From Jeongeupia sp. USM3 (GTDB taxonomy: Bacteria; Pseudomonadota; Gammaproteobacteria; Burkholderiales; Chitinibacteraceae): a stretch of DNA of 64,000 nucleotides. Positions within the stretch are counted from its first letter, which is position 1; each line of letters begins with the position of its first letter. A model generated the notes under the pieces. The model was not told the DNA's origin, searched no databases, and worked only from the letters and a program-made list of their open reading frames with translations. The DNA is taken from positions 3,224,001 to 3,288,000 of the forward strand of contig NZ_CP017668.1 in assembly GCF_001808185.1 (NCBI RefSeq). The letters are read 5' to 3'. Both the position numbers and the translations under genes were made by a program. Below, piece by piece: positions 8,093-16,350 of this stretch.

Positions 8093-9175
8093 TCACCATC
8101 CGAGGATATAGAACACGACGGCGAACAGCCCGTCGACGACCACGAGCATGACGATGCTGCTGACGACGGCGCGCGTCGTCGATTCGCCGACCGCCGCCGC
8201 ACCGGCGCCGGTGCGCAGGCCGCGCAGGCAGCCGATCGCGGCGATGAAGAAGCCGAACACGACCGATTTGCCGAGCCCGCCGAAGAAGTCGTCGAAACCG
8301 ACGATGGCCGTCGCCCGCGCCAGCGAGGTCGCAAACGGAATGTCGAAGCTCGCCATCACCAGCGCCATCCCGGCAAGGCCGATGACCTCGGCGCAGACGG
8401 TCAGCATCGGCATGATGATCGCGACGGCCAGCAGTCGCGGGATCACCAGATAGCGGAACGGGTCGAGCCCGAGCGTGACCAGCGCGTTGATCTCCTCGTT
8501 GACCTTCATTGTGCCGAGCTCGGCGGCAAAGGCCGCGCCGGTACGGCCGGCGAGCAGGATTGCGGTCATCAGCGGCGCGAGCTCGCGGACCAGCGACAGG
8601 CCGACGAGGTCGGCGACGAACAGTTCGGCGCCGAACTGGCGCATCGGCACCGCCGACTGGAACGACAGGATCACGCCGAACAGGAAGGCGACCAGCGCGA
8701 TGATCGGCAGCGCGTCGGCGCCGGCGTTGCTGGCGACGGCGAAACCGTTGCGCCAGCGGATCTTGCCGCGCGCGGTGAAGATGCGCGCGATGTCGGCGGT
8801 GAACACGCCGATGAAGGCCATCGTCAGCCTGAACTCGCTGCTGATTGCCTTGCCGAAGTCGGCAAGCTCGTCGGTGAGGCCGCGTTTTTTCTGCTCGGGT
8901 ACCACCAGCGCGTCGTCCGGACGCAGGTCGGCCAGCAGGGCCGCGTAGCGTTCGGGCAGGCCGTCGACGCGGGCGCCGCGCCGGATCAGGTCGAACAGCA
9001 GCGCGCTGCCGGCGCCGTCGCAGTAATCGACGCCGCTGGCATCGACGATGCAGCCGTCGCTGACGGCGCTGCGCGCCTGCGCCCAGATCGCGGCGGCGCC
9101 GGCGGCGTCGAGCCGGCCGCGCAGCCGCAGCTTTCCGGAGTCGACGATCAGCTCGGCGCTCGGCGCGGTGCTCAT
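8093..9175 (-). CDS. ABC transporter permease, MlaE family with N-terminal STAS domain
   Basis: A 360-residue membrane protein. Residues 1-95 resemble a STAS domain (IVDASGVDYCDGAGSALLFD); residues 110-360 are the MlaE permease with the motifs ALPIIALVAFLFGVILSFQ, ELAPLMTAILLAGRTGAAFAAE and LGTMKVNEEINAL. In E. coli STAS (MlaB) is a separate protein; fusion to the permease is common in other proteobacteria. The ATG at 9175 overlaps the stop of the acetyltransferase gene (ATGA). Confidence 0.92.
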   Translation of the reverse strand: MSTAPSAELIVDSGKLRLRGRLDAAGAAAIWAQARSAVSDGCIVDASGVDYCDGAGSALLFDLIRRGARVDGLPERYAALLADLRPDDALVVPEQKKRGLTDELADFGKAISSEFRLTMAFIGVFTADIARIFTARGKIRWRNGFAVASNAGADALPIIALVAFLFGVILSFQSAVPMRQFGAELFVADLVGLSLVRELAPLMTAILLAGRTGAAFAAELGTMKVNEEINALVTLGLDPFRYLVIPRLLAVAIIMPMLTVCAEVIGLAGMALVMASFDIPFATSLARATAIVGFDDFFGGLGKSVVFGFFIAAIGCLRGLRTGAGAAAVGESTTRAVVSSIVMLVVVDGLFAVVFYILGW

Positions 9176-9672
9176 CGGGCCTCGATGTCGTCGAGGAAGC
9201 GGTGCATCACCAGCGCGTCGACAAGGCCGAGCCGGGCGTGCCGGTAGGCCTTGGGCAGGGTGCCGACGACGGTGAAACCGAGTTTGCGCCACAGTGCGGC
9301 CGCCGCTTCGTTGGTCGCGACGACGAAGTTGAACTGCATCGCGGCAAACCCGGCGCGCCGGGCTTCGGCCAGGCAATGCCGGCCGAGCGCCATGCCGAGC
9401 CCCTGGCCGTGCGCGTGCGGCGAAATCATGAACGAGGCGTTGGCGACGTGATTGCCGAGATCGCGCTGGTTGGCGGTCAGCCTGTACATGCCGGCCACTT
9501 CGCCGTCGAGCTCGGCGACCCAGCTGCGGATGCCGGGGCCGAACCAGTAGGCGCGGGCATCGTCACGGGGGGTGTCCGGCGCGAACACGTAGCTGTCGCC
9601 GCCGGCGACAACGGCGCGAAAGACCGTCCAGATGGCTTCGAAGTCCTGCTCGGTGGCGGGGCAGATCGTCAT
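9172..9672 (-). CDS. GNAT family N-acetyltransferase
   Basis: About 166 residues, starting MTICPATEQDFEAIWTVF, a usual GNAT N-terminus. The acetyl-CoA site is at AHGQGLGMALGRHCL (Q/RxxGxG/A) and the C-terminal part reads NEAAAALWRKLGFTVVGTLP. The substrate is unknown; relatives acetylate small amines or antibiotics. An alternative ATG at 9684 would add four residues, and neither start has a strong ribosome site. It is tucked between flhG and the MCE permease, sharing a 4-nt overlap with the latter. Confidence 0.85.
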   Translation of the reverse strand: MTICPATEQDFEAIWTVFRAVVAGGDSYVFAPDTPRDDARAYWFGPGIRSWVAELDGEVAGMYRLTANQRDLGNHVANASFMISPHAHGQGLGMALGRHCLAEARRAGFAAMQFNFVVATNEAAAALWRKLGFTVVGTLPKAYRHARLGLVDALVMHRFLDDIEAR

Positions 9673-9703
9673 GCGGGTTTCCATACAGGGCACGGGGCCC
9701 ACG

Positions 9704-10594
9704 CTAACGTTGTAGCCGGTCGGCGAGGATGCGGCTCGATTCGACCAGCCGGTAGGCGAAATCGGCGGCGCTGTCGGCGGCGCCGGCCGGGCGGCGCCAG
9801 CGCAGCATCGCGTCGGCCAGTTGCCGGAACGCATGCGCCGACTCGGTGTCCGGAAACGCGTCGAACACCGTCCGGCCGAGCCGGGCGGCACGCGCCAGTT
9901 TTTCGTCTTCGGGGACGAAGCCGATCAGCCGCAGTCTGACCCGGTTACCGAGATAGCGCATCGCTACTTGTTGCAGTCGCTCGAAAAGCGCGCCGGCTTC
10001 GCGTGCGCCGCCGACGCGGTTGATCAGGATGCGGAACTCGCCGCGCGCGTACTCGGTGGCCATCAGCTTGATCGCCGCGTAGGCGTCGGTCAGCGATTCG
10101 GCACGCTCGGAAACGATCAGTACGACATCGTCGGCGGCGAGCGACAGGCTCGGTACGCCGGGCTCGGTCGCCGGGCGGGTGTCGAGTAGCAGCCAGTCGG
10201 TGTCGACGCTGACGGCGTCGAATTCGCGCGCCAGCCACGCCGCTTCGGCTTCGTTGAGCCTGGCCAGCACCTGCGGCCGGGCGGCGGCCGGCAGCAACGA
10301 AAAGCCGCCCGGCGCCGGGACGATGACGTCGGCGAGCGTGACCTCGCGGCGGATCGCTTCCTCGAAATCGTACGGTGGCGACAGCCGCAGCCGCTGCGTG
10401 GCATTGCCGTTGCCGGTGTGCTCGTCGAGCAGCAGCACCGCGCGTTCGCGCTCGGCCAGCGCCGCGGCCAGATGGATCGCTACGGTCGTCGCGCCGGCGC
10501 CGCCGCGACCGCCGTTGATGCTGACGCTGCGGCAGGCGGGACGGGCGACCAGCGCCCTGAGCCCGGCGGCCTGGTCGTCCCACAGTCTGCTCAT
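9704..10594 (-). CDS. flhG: FlhG/FleN-like MinD-family protein, flagellar number regulator (degenerate P-loop)
   Basis: A 296-residue MinD/ParA-type protein directly after flhF (16-nt gap), the standard place for FlhG (FleN, MotR), which limits flagellar number with FlhF. The deviant Walker A reads NGGRGGAGATT: the signature lysine position is Arg and the P-loop lysine position is Ala, so both lysines are lost. Walker-B-like LLLDTRPA is present. ATP binding or hydrolysis may therefore be weak. Homology by context and overall pattern is good; activity is uncertain. Confidence 0.8.
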   Translation of the reverse strand: MSRLWDDQAAGLRALVARPACRSVSINGGRGGAGATTVAIHLAAALAERERAVLLLDEHTGNGNATQRLRLSPPYDFEEAIRREVTLADVIVPAPGGFSLLPAAARPQVLARLNEAEAAWLAREFDAVSVDTDWLLLDTRPATEPGVPSLSLAADDVVLIVSERAESLTDAYAAIKLMATEYARGEFRILINRVGGAREAGALFERLQQVAMRYLGNRVRLRLIGFVPEDEKLARAARLGRTVFDAFPDTESAHAFRQLADAMLRWRRPAGAADSAADFAYRLVESSRILADRLQR

Positions 10595-10610
10595 CTCGGA
10601 CCCCTGCCGC

Positions 10611-12080
10611 TTATGCGCGCGGCGTCGGCTCGCCGAAGCCGGCGTCGTCGGTGCTGGCCGCCTGCGCGCCCATGTAGACCGGGTATTCGTCGGGCTGCAG
10701 CTGGAACGGCCGGCCCGGTTCGGCGCGGAACGCGCGGTCGACCAGGTATTCGACCCGGGCCGGGTGCAGGTCCTCGGGGACGCGCTGGCCGTTGGTGACG
10801 AAATGCAGCTTGAGGCGGTGGCGGATCGCGACGTCGAGGCAGCCGCCGAGGCTCATCGTCTCGTCGAGCTTGGTCAGGATCACGCCGGCGAGCTGTTCGT
10901 TCTTGTAGCGGCGCGCAACGTCGTCGAGCGTCGCCGGCGCGGCGTTGGCGGCGAGCAGCAGCAGCGTGTGCGCACGCTCGTGCTGGAACAGCCGCAACTG
11001 CTCGACGATGCGCAGATCGCGCTGGCCCATGCCGACGGTATCGATCAGCACCAGGTGGCGCGACGCGAGGTCGACGAGCGTCAGTTCGAAATCGGTGTCG
11101 TCCTTGACCTCGTGCACCGGCACGCCAAGGATGCGGCCGTAGATGCGCAACTGGTCGGTCGCGCCGATCCGGTAGCTGTCGGTCGTCAGCAGCGCGACCG
11201 ATTCGGGGCCGTAGGCGAGGGCGCAGCGCGCGGCGAGCTTGGCGACCGTCGTCGTCTTGCCGACGCCGGTCGGGCCGATCAGCGCGTAGACGCCGCCCTG
11301 GGCGATCAGGTCGTCGCCGTCGCCGACGGCGGCGATATTGTGGACCAGTGCGGCCTTGAGCCAGCGTGCCCGCAGCTCCGGCGCCATCTGTGCCGGCATC
11401 TTGTCGACGAGCTGGCGCGCGAGCGCCGGGCAGAAGCCGGCCGCAAGCAGTTGCCGCAGCGCGTCGAGCTTGTCCGGCGACTGGCGCGACAATTCGCTCC
11501 ACGCCATCCCGGCGAGCTGGTGCTCCATCAGCCCGCGCAGCTGGCGCATCTCGCGGGCGATGTCGTCGATCGCGCCGTTGACCGGCGCGATGGCCGGCGG
11601 CGGCTCCACCGCCTCGTCGTCGCGATAGCGGAACGGGGTGTCGGCCGCGGGTTTGATCTCGGTGGCCGGTGCAACGCTCGGCGTGACGGCCGGCCTGACT
11701 GCGGCGGCCGGGGCTTCGGTGCGCGGCGGCCGGTTGCTGCGGACGACCTGCGGTGCAGGCGCCGGTGCCGGTGCCGGTGCGTCGTCGTCTTCGTCGGGAA
11801 TGGCGTACGAGCGCTCGAGCGCCCTGGCGAGCGGCCGGCCGGGCTGCAGTGCCGGTTCGATGCGTGTCGGTTCGATGCGCGACGGTGCCGACGGGCGGCT
11901 GGCGGCGATGGTCTGCGCGCTGGTCAGCGCGGCGACGTCCGAGTCGGCGACGGCCATGATCTCGATGCCGCCGCCGGCCACCTGCCGGTTCGACAGGATG
12001 AGCGCGTCCGGGCCGAGTTCGTCGCGAACCTGGCGCAGCGCGTCACGGGTGGTGGCTCCGTAGAATTTCTTGACGACCAT
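10611..12080 (-). CDS. flhF: Flagellar biosynthesis GTPase FlhF
   Basis: A 489-residue SRP-type GTPase that sets the polar position of flagella. The N-terminus begins MVVKKFYGATTRDALRQVR as in other FlhF proteins, followed by a long Pro/Ala-rich, disordered stretch (residues 75-180). The N and G domains carry the P-loop GPTGVGKTTT, DTVGMGQRD (G3) and TKLDE (G4). It lies upstream of flhG on the same strand. A palindrome CCGGTT-A-AACCGG sits just ahead of the start (12094-12106). Confidence 0.95.
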   Translation of the reverse strand: MVVKKFYGATTRDALRQVRDELGPDALILSNRQVAGGGIEIMAVADSDVAALTSAQTIAASRPSAPSRIEPTRIEPALQPGRPLARALERSYAIPDEDDDAPAPAPAPAPQVVRSNRPPRTEAPAAAVRPAVTPSVAPATEIKPAADTPFRYRDDEAVEPPPAIAPVNGAIDDIAREMRQLRGLMEHQLAGMAWSELSRQSPDKLDALRQLLAAGFCPALARQLVDKMPAQMAPELRARWLKAALVHNIAAVGDGDDLIAQGGVYALIGPTGVGKTTTVAKLAARCALAYGPESVALLTTDSYRIGATDQLRIYGRILGVPVHEVKDDTDFELTLVDLASRHLVLIDTVGMGQRDLRIVEQLRLFQHERAHTLLLLAANAAPATLDDVARRYKNEQLAGVILTKLDETMSLGGCLDVAIRHRLKLHFVTNGQRVPEDLHPARVEYLVDRAFRAEPGRPFQLQPDEYPVYMGAQAASTDDAGFGEPTPRA

Positions 12081-12093
12081 TGTCCCAATCGAG

Positions 12094-12138
12094 CCGGTTA
12101 AACCGGGCTATTATCTCCAGCCCGTGAGGATCGCACAA
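12094..12138 (-). promoter_or_regulatory. Candidate flhF promoter with a palindrome at the start site
   Basis: On the minus strand there is TTGTGC (12138-12133), an 18-bp spacer and GATAAT (12114-12109), a passable sigma-70 pair. The predicted start would fall in the perfect palindrome CCGGTT-A-AACCGG (12094-12106), a possible operator. The match to the -35 consensus is weak. Confidence 0.3.
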
Positions 12139-12180
12139 ACGGCAGCGGCCGTGGCAGGTCCTTCTTCCCATTCTGCCGAC

Positions 12181-12834
12181 ATGCATACGCTCGCCTACCT
12201 TCCGCCCGCCGATACCGGCCTGAACCTCGTCCATGCCGATTCGTCGCTGCTCGTCGTCGACAAGCCCGCCGGGTTGCTGACGGTGCCGGGCCGCGGTGAC
12301 GACAAGGCCGACTGCCTCAGTGCACGGGTGCAGTCGGTGTATCCGGACGCGCTGGTCATCCACCGGCTCGACATGGCGACATCGGGGCTGGTGGTGTTCG
12401 GCCGCGGCCTGGACGCACAGCGGCGCCTGGGCAGCGCGTTCGAACACCGGCGCGTCGTCAAGCGCTATGTCGCGGTCGTTCGCGGTCTGGTCGTCGATGA
12501 CGCGGGCGAGATCGACCTGCCGCTGGCCGCGGACTGGCCCAGCCGGCCGCGGCAGAAGGTCGATTTCGAAGCCGGCAAGCGTGCGCTGACGCGATTCACC
12601 GTACTGTCGCGCGAGCCGCTCGCCGACTGCAGCCGCGTGGCGCTCGAACCGCTCACCGGCCGGACGCACCAGTTGCGCGTGCACCTGATGGCGATCGGCC
12701 ATCCCATCCTCGGCGATACGCTGTACGGCGCGGCCGAACGCGCGCCGCGACTGCTGTTGCATGCGCAGTCGCTGGTCCTGCCGCATCCGGACGACGGCAG
12801 GCTGATCGAGTTCGAGTCGCCGGCACCTTTCTGA
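12181..12834 (+). CDS. rluA: Pseudouridine synthase, RluA type
   Basis: A 217-residue synthase with the catalytic motif HRLDMATSG (Asp about residue 63) and the C-terminal GRTHQLRVHL. It lacks an S4 domain and has the length of E. coli RluA (219), which modifies 23S rRNA U746 and tRNA U32. The ATG at 12181 was chosen because it matches this compact form; an upstream in-frame ATG at 12070 would overlap flhF. It sits on the opposite strand between flhA and flhF, splitting the flagellar genes. Confidence 0.88.
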   Translation: MHTLAYLPPADTGLNLVHADSSLLVVDKPAGLLTVPGRGDDKADCLSARVQSVYPDALVIHRLDMATSGLVVFGRGLDAQRRLGSAFEHRRVVKRYVAVVRGLVVDDAGEIDLPLAADWPSRPRQKVDFEAGKRALTRFTVLSREPLADCSRVALEPLTGRTHQLRVHLMAIGHPILGDTLYGAAERAPRLLLHAQSLVLPHPDDGRLIEFESPAPF

Positions 12835-12865
12835 GCCTGGATTTTCGGAGCGACCAGAGCCCGTT

Positions 12866-12996
12866 CCAATAGGCGAGCGAGCCAAAGCAGTTTGCCTCCA
12901 CCCGAAGCACAGGGACCGGAATGGACATGACGTCCATGAGGATCCCGAGCATCGGATGGGGGCAAAATGCGCAGGCGTAGCCGCCTAATGGGATGG
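12866..12996 (+). repeat. Dispersed intergenic repeat family B, copy 1
   Basis: Non-coding gap between rluA and flhA. It contains, in order, AATAGGCGAGCGAGCC, CACCCGAAGC, GAATGGACAT, TCCATGAGGA, GAGCATCGGA and GCGTAGCCGCCTAA. The same ordered blocks with small changes occur at 49385-49516 in the same orientation. The two copies are the evidence that this is a repeat; function is unknown. Confidence 0.6.
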
Positions 12997-12998
12997 GG

Positions 12999-15056
12999 TC
13001 AGGCGCCGCCGAGTACGCCGACGATGCGTATCGTCTTGGTATCGGGGATTTCGGTATGGGCGATCACGCGCAGGTTCGGGATCGAGCGGCGCAGGAAGCG
13101 GCTGAGCATCGGCCGCAGCGCGCCCGGCGTGATCAGCACGGTGTTGAGCCCCTGCGCTTCCATCTGCTCGGACAACTGCGACGCCTGCTGCAGCAGGCGC
13201 TCGGCCAGGCCCGGTTCGAGCCCGCCGCGGCCGGCACTGGCCGACATCAGGATGTTCTCGAGCTGCGGTTCGAGCGCGACGACCGGCAGCTCGGTCTCGC
13301 CCGGGAACAGCTGGTGGATGATCGCGCGGCCGAGCGCAACGCGCACGGCGGCGGTCAGTTCGTCGATGTCCTGCGTCCGGCCGATGTGCTCGCCGAGTGC
13401 CTCGAGGATGGTCCGCAGGTCGCGGATGTGCATGCCTTCGTCGAGCAGGCTTTGCAGCACCTTCTGCAGCGTTCCGACCGGGATCAGCTTGGGGACGAGA
13501 TCCTCGACCAGCTTCGGCGACTCCTTGGCGAAGTGGTCGAGCAGCGACTGCACTTCCTCGCGGCCGAGCAGCTCGGCCGCGTGCCCCTGCAGCAGGTTCG
13601 AGATGTGCGTACCGATCACCGTTGCGGTGTCGACGACGGTGTAGCCGAGCGCCTGCGCCTGGTCGCGCAGGCTGGCGTCGATCCACGTCGCCGGCAGGCC
13701 GAAGGTCGGATCCTTGGTGGCCGTGCCGGCGAGCGAGCCGGCGACGTTGCCCGGGTTGATCGCCAGCCACTGGCCGACGAAGGCCTCGCCGGTCCCGACG
13801 TCGACGCCCTTGAGCTGGATCCGGTACTGGTTGGGCTTGAGCTCGAGGTTGTCGCGGATGTGCACCGCCGGGACCAGGAAGCCGAGCTCCTGGGCGATCT
13901 TCTTGCGGATGCCGCGGATGCGCCGCAGCAGCTCGCCGTCCTGGTTGCGGTCGACCAGCGAAATCAGCCGGTAACCGACCTCGAGCCCGACCGGGTCGAC
14001 CGGCTGGACGTCGCTCCAGCTGACCTCCTGCAAGGGTTGCGGCGCCGCTGCCGCTGCCGCCGGTGCGGCGCCGCCCGGCGCTTCGATCTGCTGCGCCCTT
14101 GCCGTGCGCTTTTCCAGCCACCACGCGACGCCGGCGGCAATCGCGGCGATCAGCAGGAAGGCGAAGTGCGGCATGCCGGGGATGATGCCGAGGATGCCGA
14201 TCACCACCGCGGTGACGTAGAGCACCTGCGGGTTGGCGAACAGCTGGCCGAGCATCTGCTCGGACAGGTCCTGCTCGGTGCCGACGCGCGAGACGACGAT
14301 GCCGGCGGCGACCGAGATGATCAGCGACGGAATCTGCGCCACCAGGCCGTCGCCGATCGTCAGCAGCGTGTAGGTGCGGCCGGCTTCGGCAAACGGCAGG
14401 TCGTGCTGGACCATGCCGATGATCAGCCCGCCGATCAGGTTGATCACCATCACGAGGATGCCGGCGACGGCGTCGCCGCGGACGAACTTGCTCGCGCCGT
14501 CCATCGAGCCGAAGAAGTCGGCTTCCTGCGAAATCGCCGAGCGGCGCTTGCGCGCCTCCTCTTCGCCGATCAGCCCGGCATTGAGGTCGGCGTCGATCGC
14601 CATCTGCTTGCCGGGCATCGCATCGAGCGTGAAGCGTGCCGACACTTCGGCGATCCGGCCCGCGCCCTTGGTGATGACGACGAAGTTGATGATCGTCAGA
14701 ATGACGAAGGCGATAATGCCCACGGTCAGGTTGCCGCCGATCAGCACGTGGCCGAAGGCTTCGATCACCTGGCCGGCCGCACCGGCGCCGGTGTGCCCCT
14801 CGGTCAGCACCAGCTTGGTCGAGGCGACGTTGAGGCTCAGGCGCAACAGCGTCGTCACCAGCAGCACGGTCGGAAAGGCCGAGAACTCGAGCGGTTCGCG
14901 CGTGTACAGGCTCACCATCAGCACGATGATCGAGATCGCGATGTTGAAGGTGAAGAAGAAGTCGAGCGCGAGCGCGGGCAGCGGCAGGATCATCATGCCG
15001 AGCACCATGAACACCAGCGCCGGGCCGGCCAGTCGCGTCAGATTAAGATTGCGCAC
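12999..15056 (-). CDS. flhA: Flagellar type III export protein FlhA
   Basis: A 685-residue export-gate component. The N-terminal half holds about eight membrane helices and the conserved FHIPEP region (GKQMAIDADLNAGLI, RKRRSAISQEADFFGSMDGASKF). After an Ala/Pro linker near residue 330 the cytoplasmic domain binds export chaperones and substrates. Length matches the family (about 690). It follows flhB on the minus strand with a 27-nt gap. Confidence 0.98.
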   Translation of the reverse strand: MRNLNLTRLAGPALVFMVLGMMILPLPALALDFFFTFNIAISIIVLMVSLYTREPLEFSAFPTVLLVTTLLRLSLNVASTKLVLTEGHTGAGAAGQVIEAFGHVLIGGNLTVGIIAFVILTIINFVVITKGAGRIAEVSARFTLDAMPGKQMAIDADLNAGLIGEEEARKRRSAISQEADFFGSMDGASKFVRGDAVAGILVMVINLIGGLIIGMVQHDLPFAEAGRTYTLLTIGDGLVAQIPSLIISVAAGIVVSRVGTEQDLSEQMLGQLFANPQVLYVTAVVIGILGIIPGMPHFAFLLIAAIAAGVAWWLEKRTARAQQIEAPGGAAPAAAAAAPQPLQEVSWSDVQPVDPVGLEVGYRLISLVDRNQDGELLRRIRGIRKKIAQELGFLVPAVHIRDNLELKPNQYRIQLKGVDVGTGEAFVGQWLAINPGNVAGSLAGTATKDPTFGLPATWIDASLRDQAQALGYTVVDTATVIGTHISNLLQGHAAELLGREEVQSLLDHFAKESPKLVEDLVPKLIPVGTLQKVLQSLLDEGMHIRDLRTILEALGEHIGRTQDIDELTAAVRVALGRAIIHQLFPGETELPVVALEPQLENILMSASAGRGGLEPGLAERLLQQASQLSEQMEAQGLNTVLITPGALRPMLSRFLRRSIPNLRVIAHTEIPDTKTIRIVGVLGGA

Positions 15057-15083
15057 ACGCCTTCAGTTTCATTGGTGCCACCG

Positions 15084-16220
15084 TCACGCGGCGGCTTCGG
15101 GGTCGAGGTCTTTCGGGACCGGCAACTGCTCGTTCAGCACCGGTTCGGCGCCGCCGTAACGTTGCCAGTGCCGCAACTGGTAGATATACGCCAGCACTTC
15201 GGCGGCAGCAGTATACAACGCGGCCGGGATTTCCTCGCCGAGCTCGGCGTGGTGGTAGAGCGCGCGCGCCAGCGGGGGCGTGCGCACGACGGTCACCTTG
15301 TGCTGCCTGCCGAGCTCGATGATGCGCTCGGCCAGCAGGAAGGAGCCTTTGGCGATGACGACCGGCGCGCGCATCGTCTCGGTGTACTGCAGCGCGACCG
15401 CATAGTGGGTCGGGTTGGTGACGATGACGTCGGCTTTCGGGATCGCCGACATCATCCGCTTGCGGGCGGCTTCGCGCTGCAGCTGGCGGATGCGCCCCTT
15501 CAGTTGCGGGTCGCCTTCGGATTCCTTCATTTCCTGCCGCACTTCCTCCTTGGTCATGCGCAGGTTCTTGTAGTACTCCCAGAGCTGGTAGGGCACGTCG
15601 ATCAGCACGATCAGCGCCATCGCACCGACAACGGCGAACAGCGTGAACCGCGCCACCCCCCACAGGTAGACGAGACCGTTGTCGGGCGGCATCGCGACGA
15701 GCTGGACGAAGTCGGCGCGCTCCTTCCACAGCACCAGTGCGGCAACGCCGCCGATCAGCCCCGACTTGAGGATGGCCTTGACCATCTCGACGAGGCTGCG
15801 CACCGACAGCATGCGCTTGATGCCGCTGGCCGGATTCATCCGGCCGAAGTTCGGGCCGAGCGCTTCGGTCGAAAACAGCCAGCCGCCCATCAGCATCGGC
15901 GCGAGCATCGCCGCCACCGCGCACGCGGCGAACACCGGCAGGCAGGCCCAGAGCATCGCCTCGCAGGCCTTGATGAAGTGCAGGTGCATCTGCATCGGGT
16001 CGGCGAGCACCGCGCGGGTGAAACTGAATTCGGTGCGCATCACCTGCTTGAGCGCATTCAGCAGCGCCGGGCCGGTCATCGCGATCGCGACCATCCCGGT
16101 CAGCAGCACGCTGAACGATGCCAGCTCCTGCGAGCGGGGAATCTGTCCCTTCTTGCGCGCATCCTCTAGCCGTTTGGGCGAGGGCGGTTCGGTGCGTTCG
16201 AGGTCGGAATCTTCTGCCAT
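15084..16220 (-). CDS. flhB: Flagellar type III export protein FlhB
   Basis: A 378-residue export switch protein with four membrane helices (about residues 30-210) and a cytoplasmic domain containing the self-cleaving NPTH site in TNPTHYAVALQY (near residue 268). Cleavage switches export from hook to filament subunits, together with FliK, encoded divergently next door. The N-terminus ERTEPPSPKRLEDARKKGQI is the family signature. The length is typical. Confidence 0.98.
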   Translation of the reverse strand: MAEDSDLERTEPPSPKRLEDARKKGQIPRSQELASFSVLLTGMVAIAMTGPALLNALKQVMRTEFSFTRAVLADPMQMHLHFIKACEAMLWACLPVFAACAVAAMLAPMLMGGWLFSTEALGPNFGRMNPASGIKRMLSVRSLVEMVKAILKSGLIGGVAALVLWKERADFVQLVAMPPDNGLVYLWGVARFTLFAVVGAMALIVLIDVPYQLWEYYKNLRMTKEEVRQEMKESEGDPQLKGRIRQLQREAARKRMMSAIPKADVIVTNPTHYAVALQYTETMRAPVVIAKGSFLLAERIIELGRQHKVTVVRTPPLARALYHHAELGEEIPAALYTAAAEVLAYIYQLRHWQRYGGAEPVLNEQLPVPKDLDPEAAA

Positions 16221-16298
16221 GGTGCGCTACGTTACCGTGTTGCGCCCGTGCACGGCCAGCGGCCGGTGCGAGCGGTCGGCGCCGCTTGCATCCGTCGC

Positions 16299-16313
16299 TG
16301 GCATCGCTTTTGC
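16299..16313 (+). promoter_or_regulatory. Candidate sigma-54 promoter of fliK
   Basis: TGGCAT-N5-TTGC, with GG and GC at the -24/-12 spacing, lies 37 bp upstream of the fliK ATG on the same strand. Only the sixth base of the -24 element departs from TGGCAC. Sigma-54 control of middle flagellar genes is well known in polar flagellates using FlhF/FlhG. Confidence 0.45.
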
Positions 16314-16350
16314 TTTTAAGTCCGTTCCTGCTGTCTGTTCGAGCGTACCC

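Noticed and set aside
12993..16169. 1058-codon plus-strand frame opposite flhA and flhB
   Set aside because: Antisense shadow of two strongly conserved flagellar genes; low-complexity composition and no domain.
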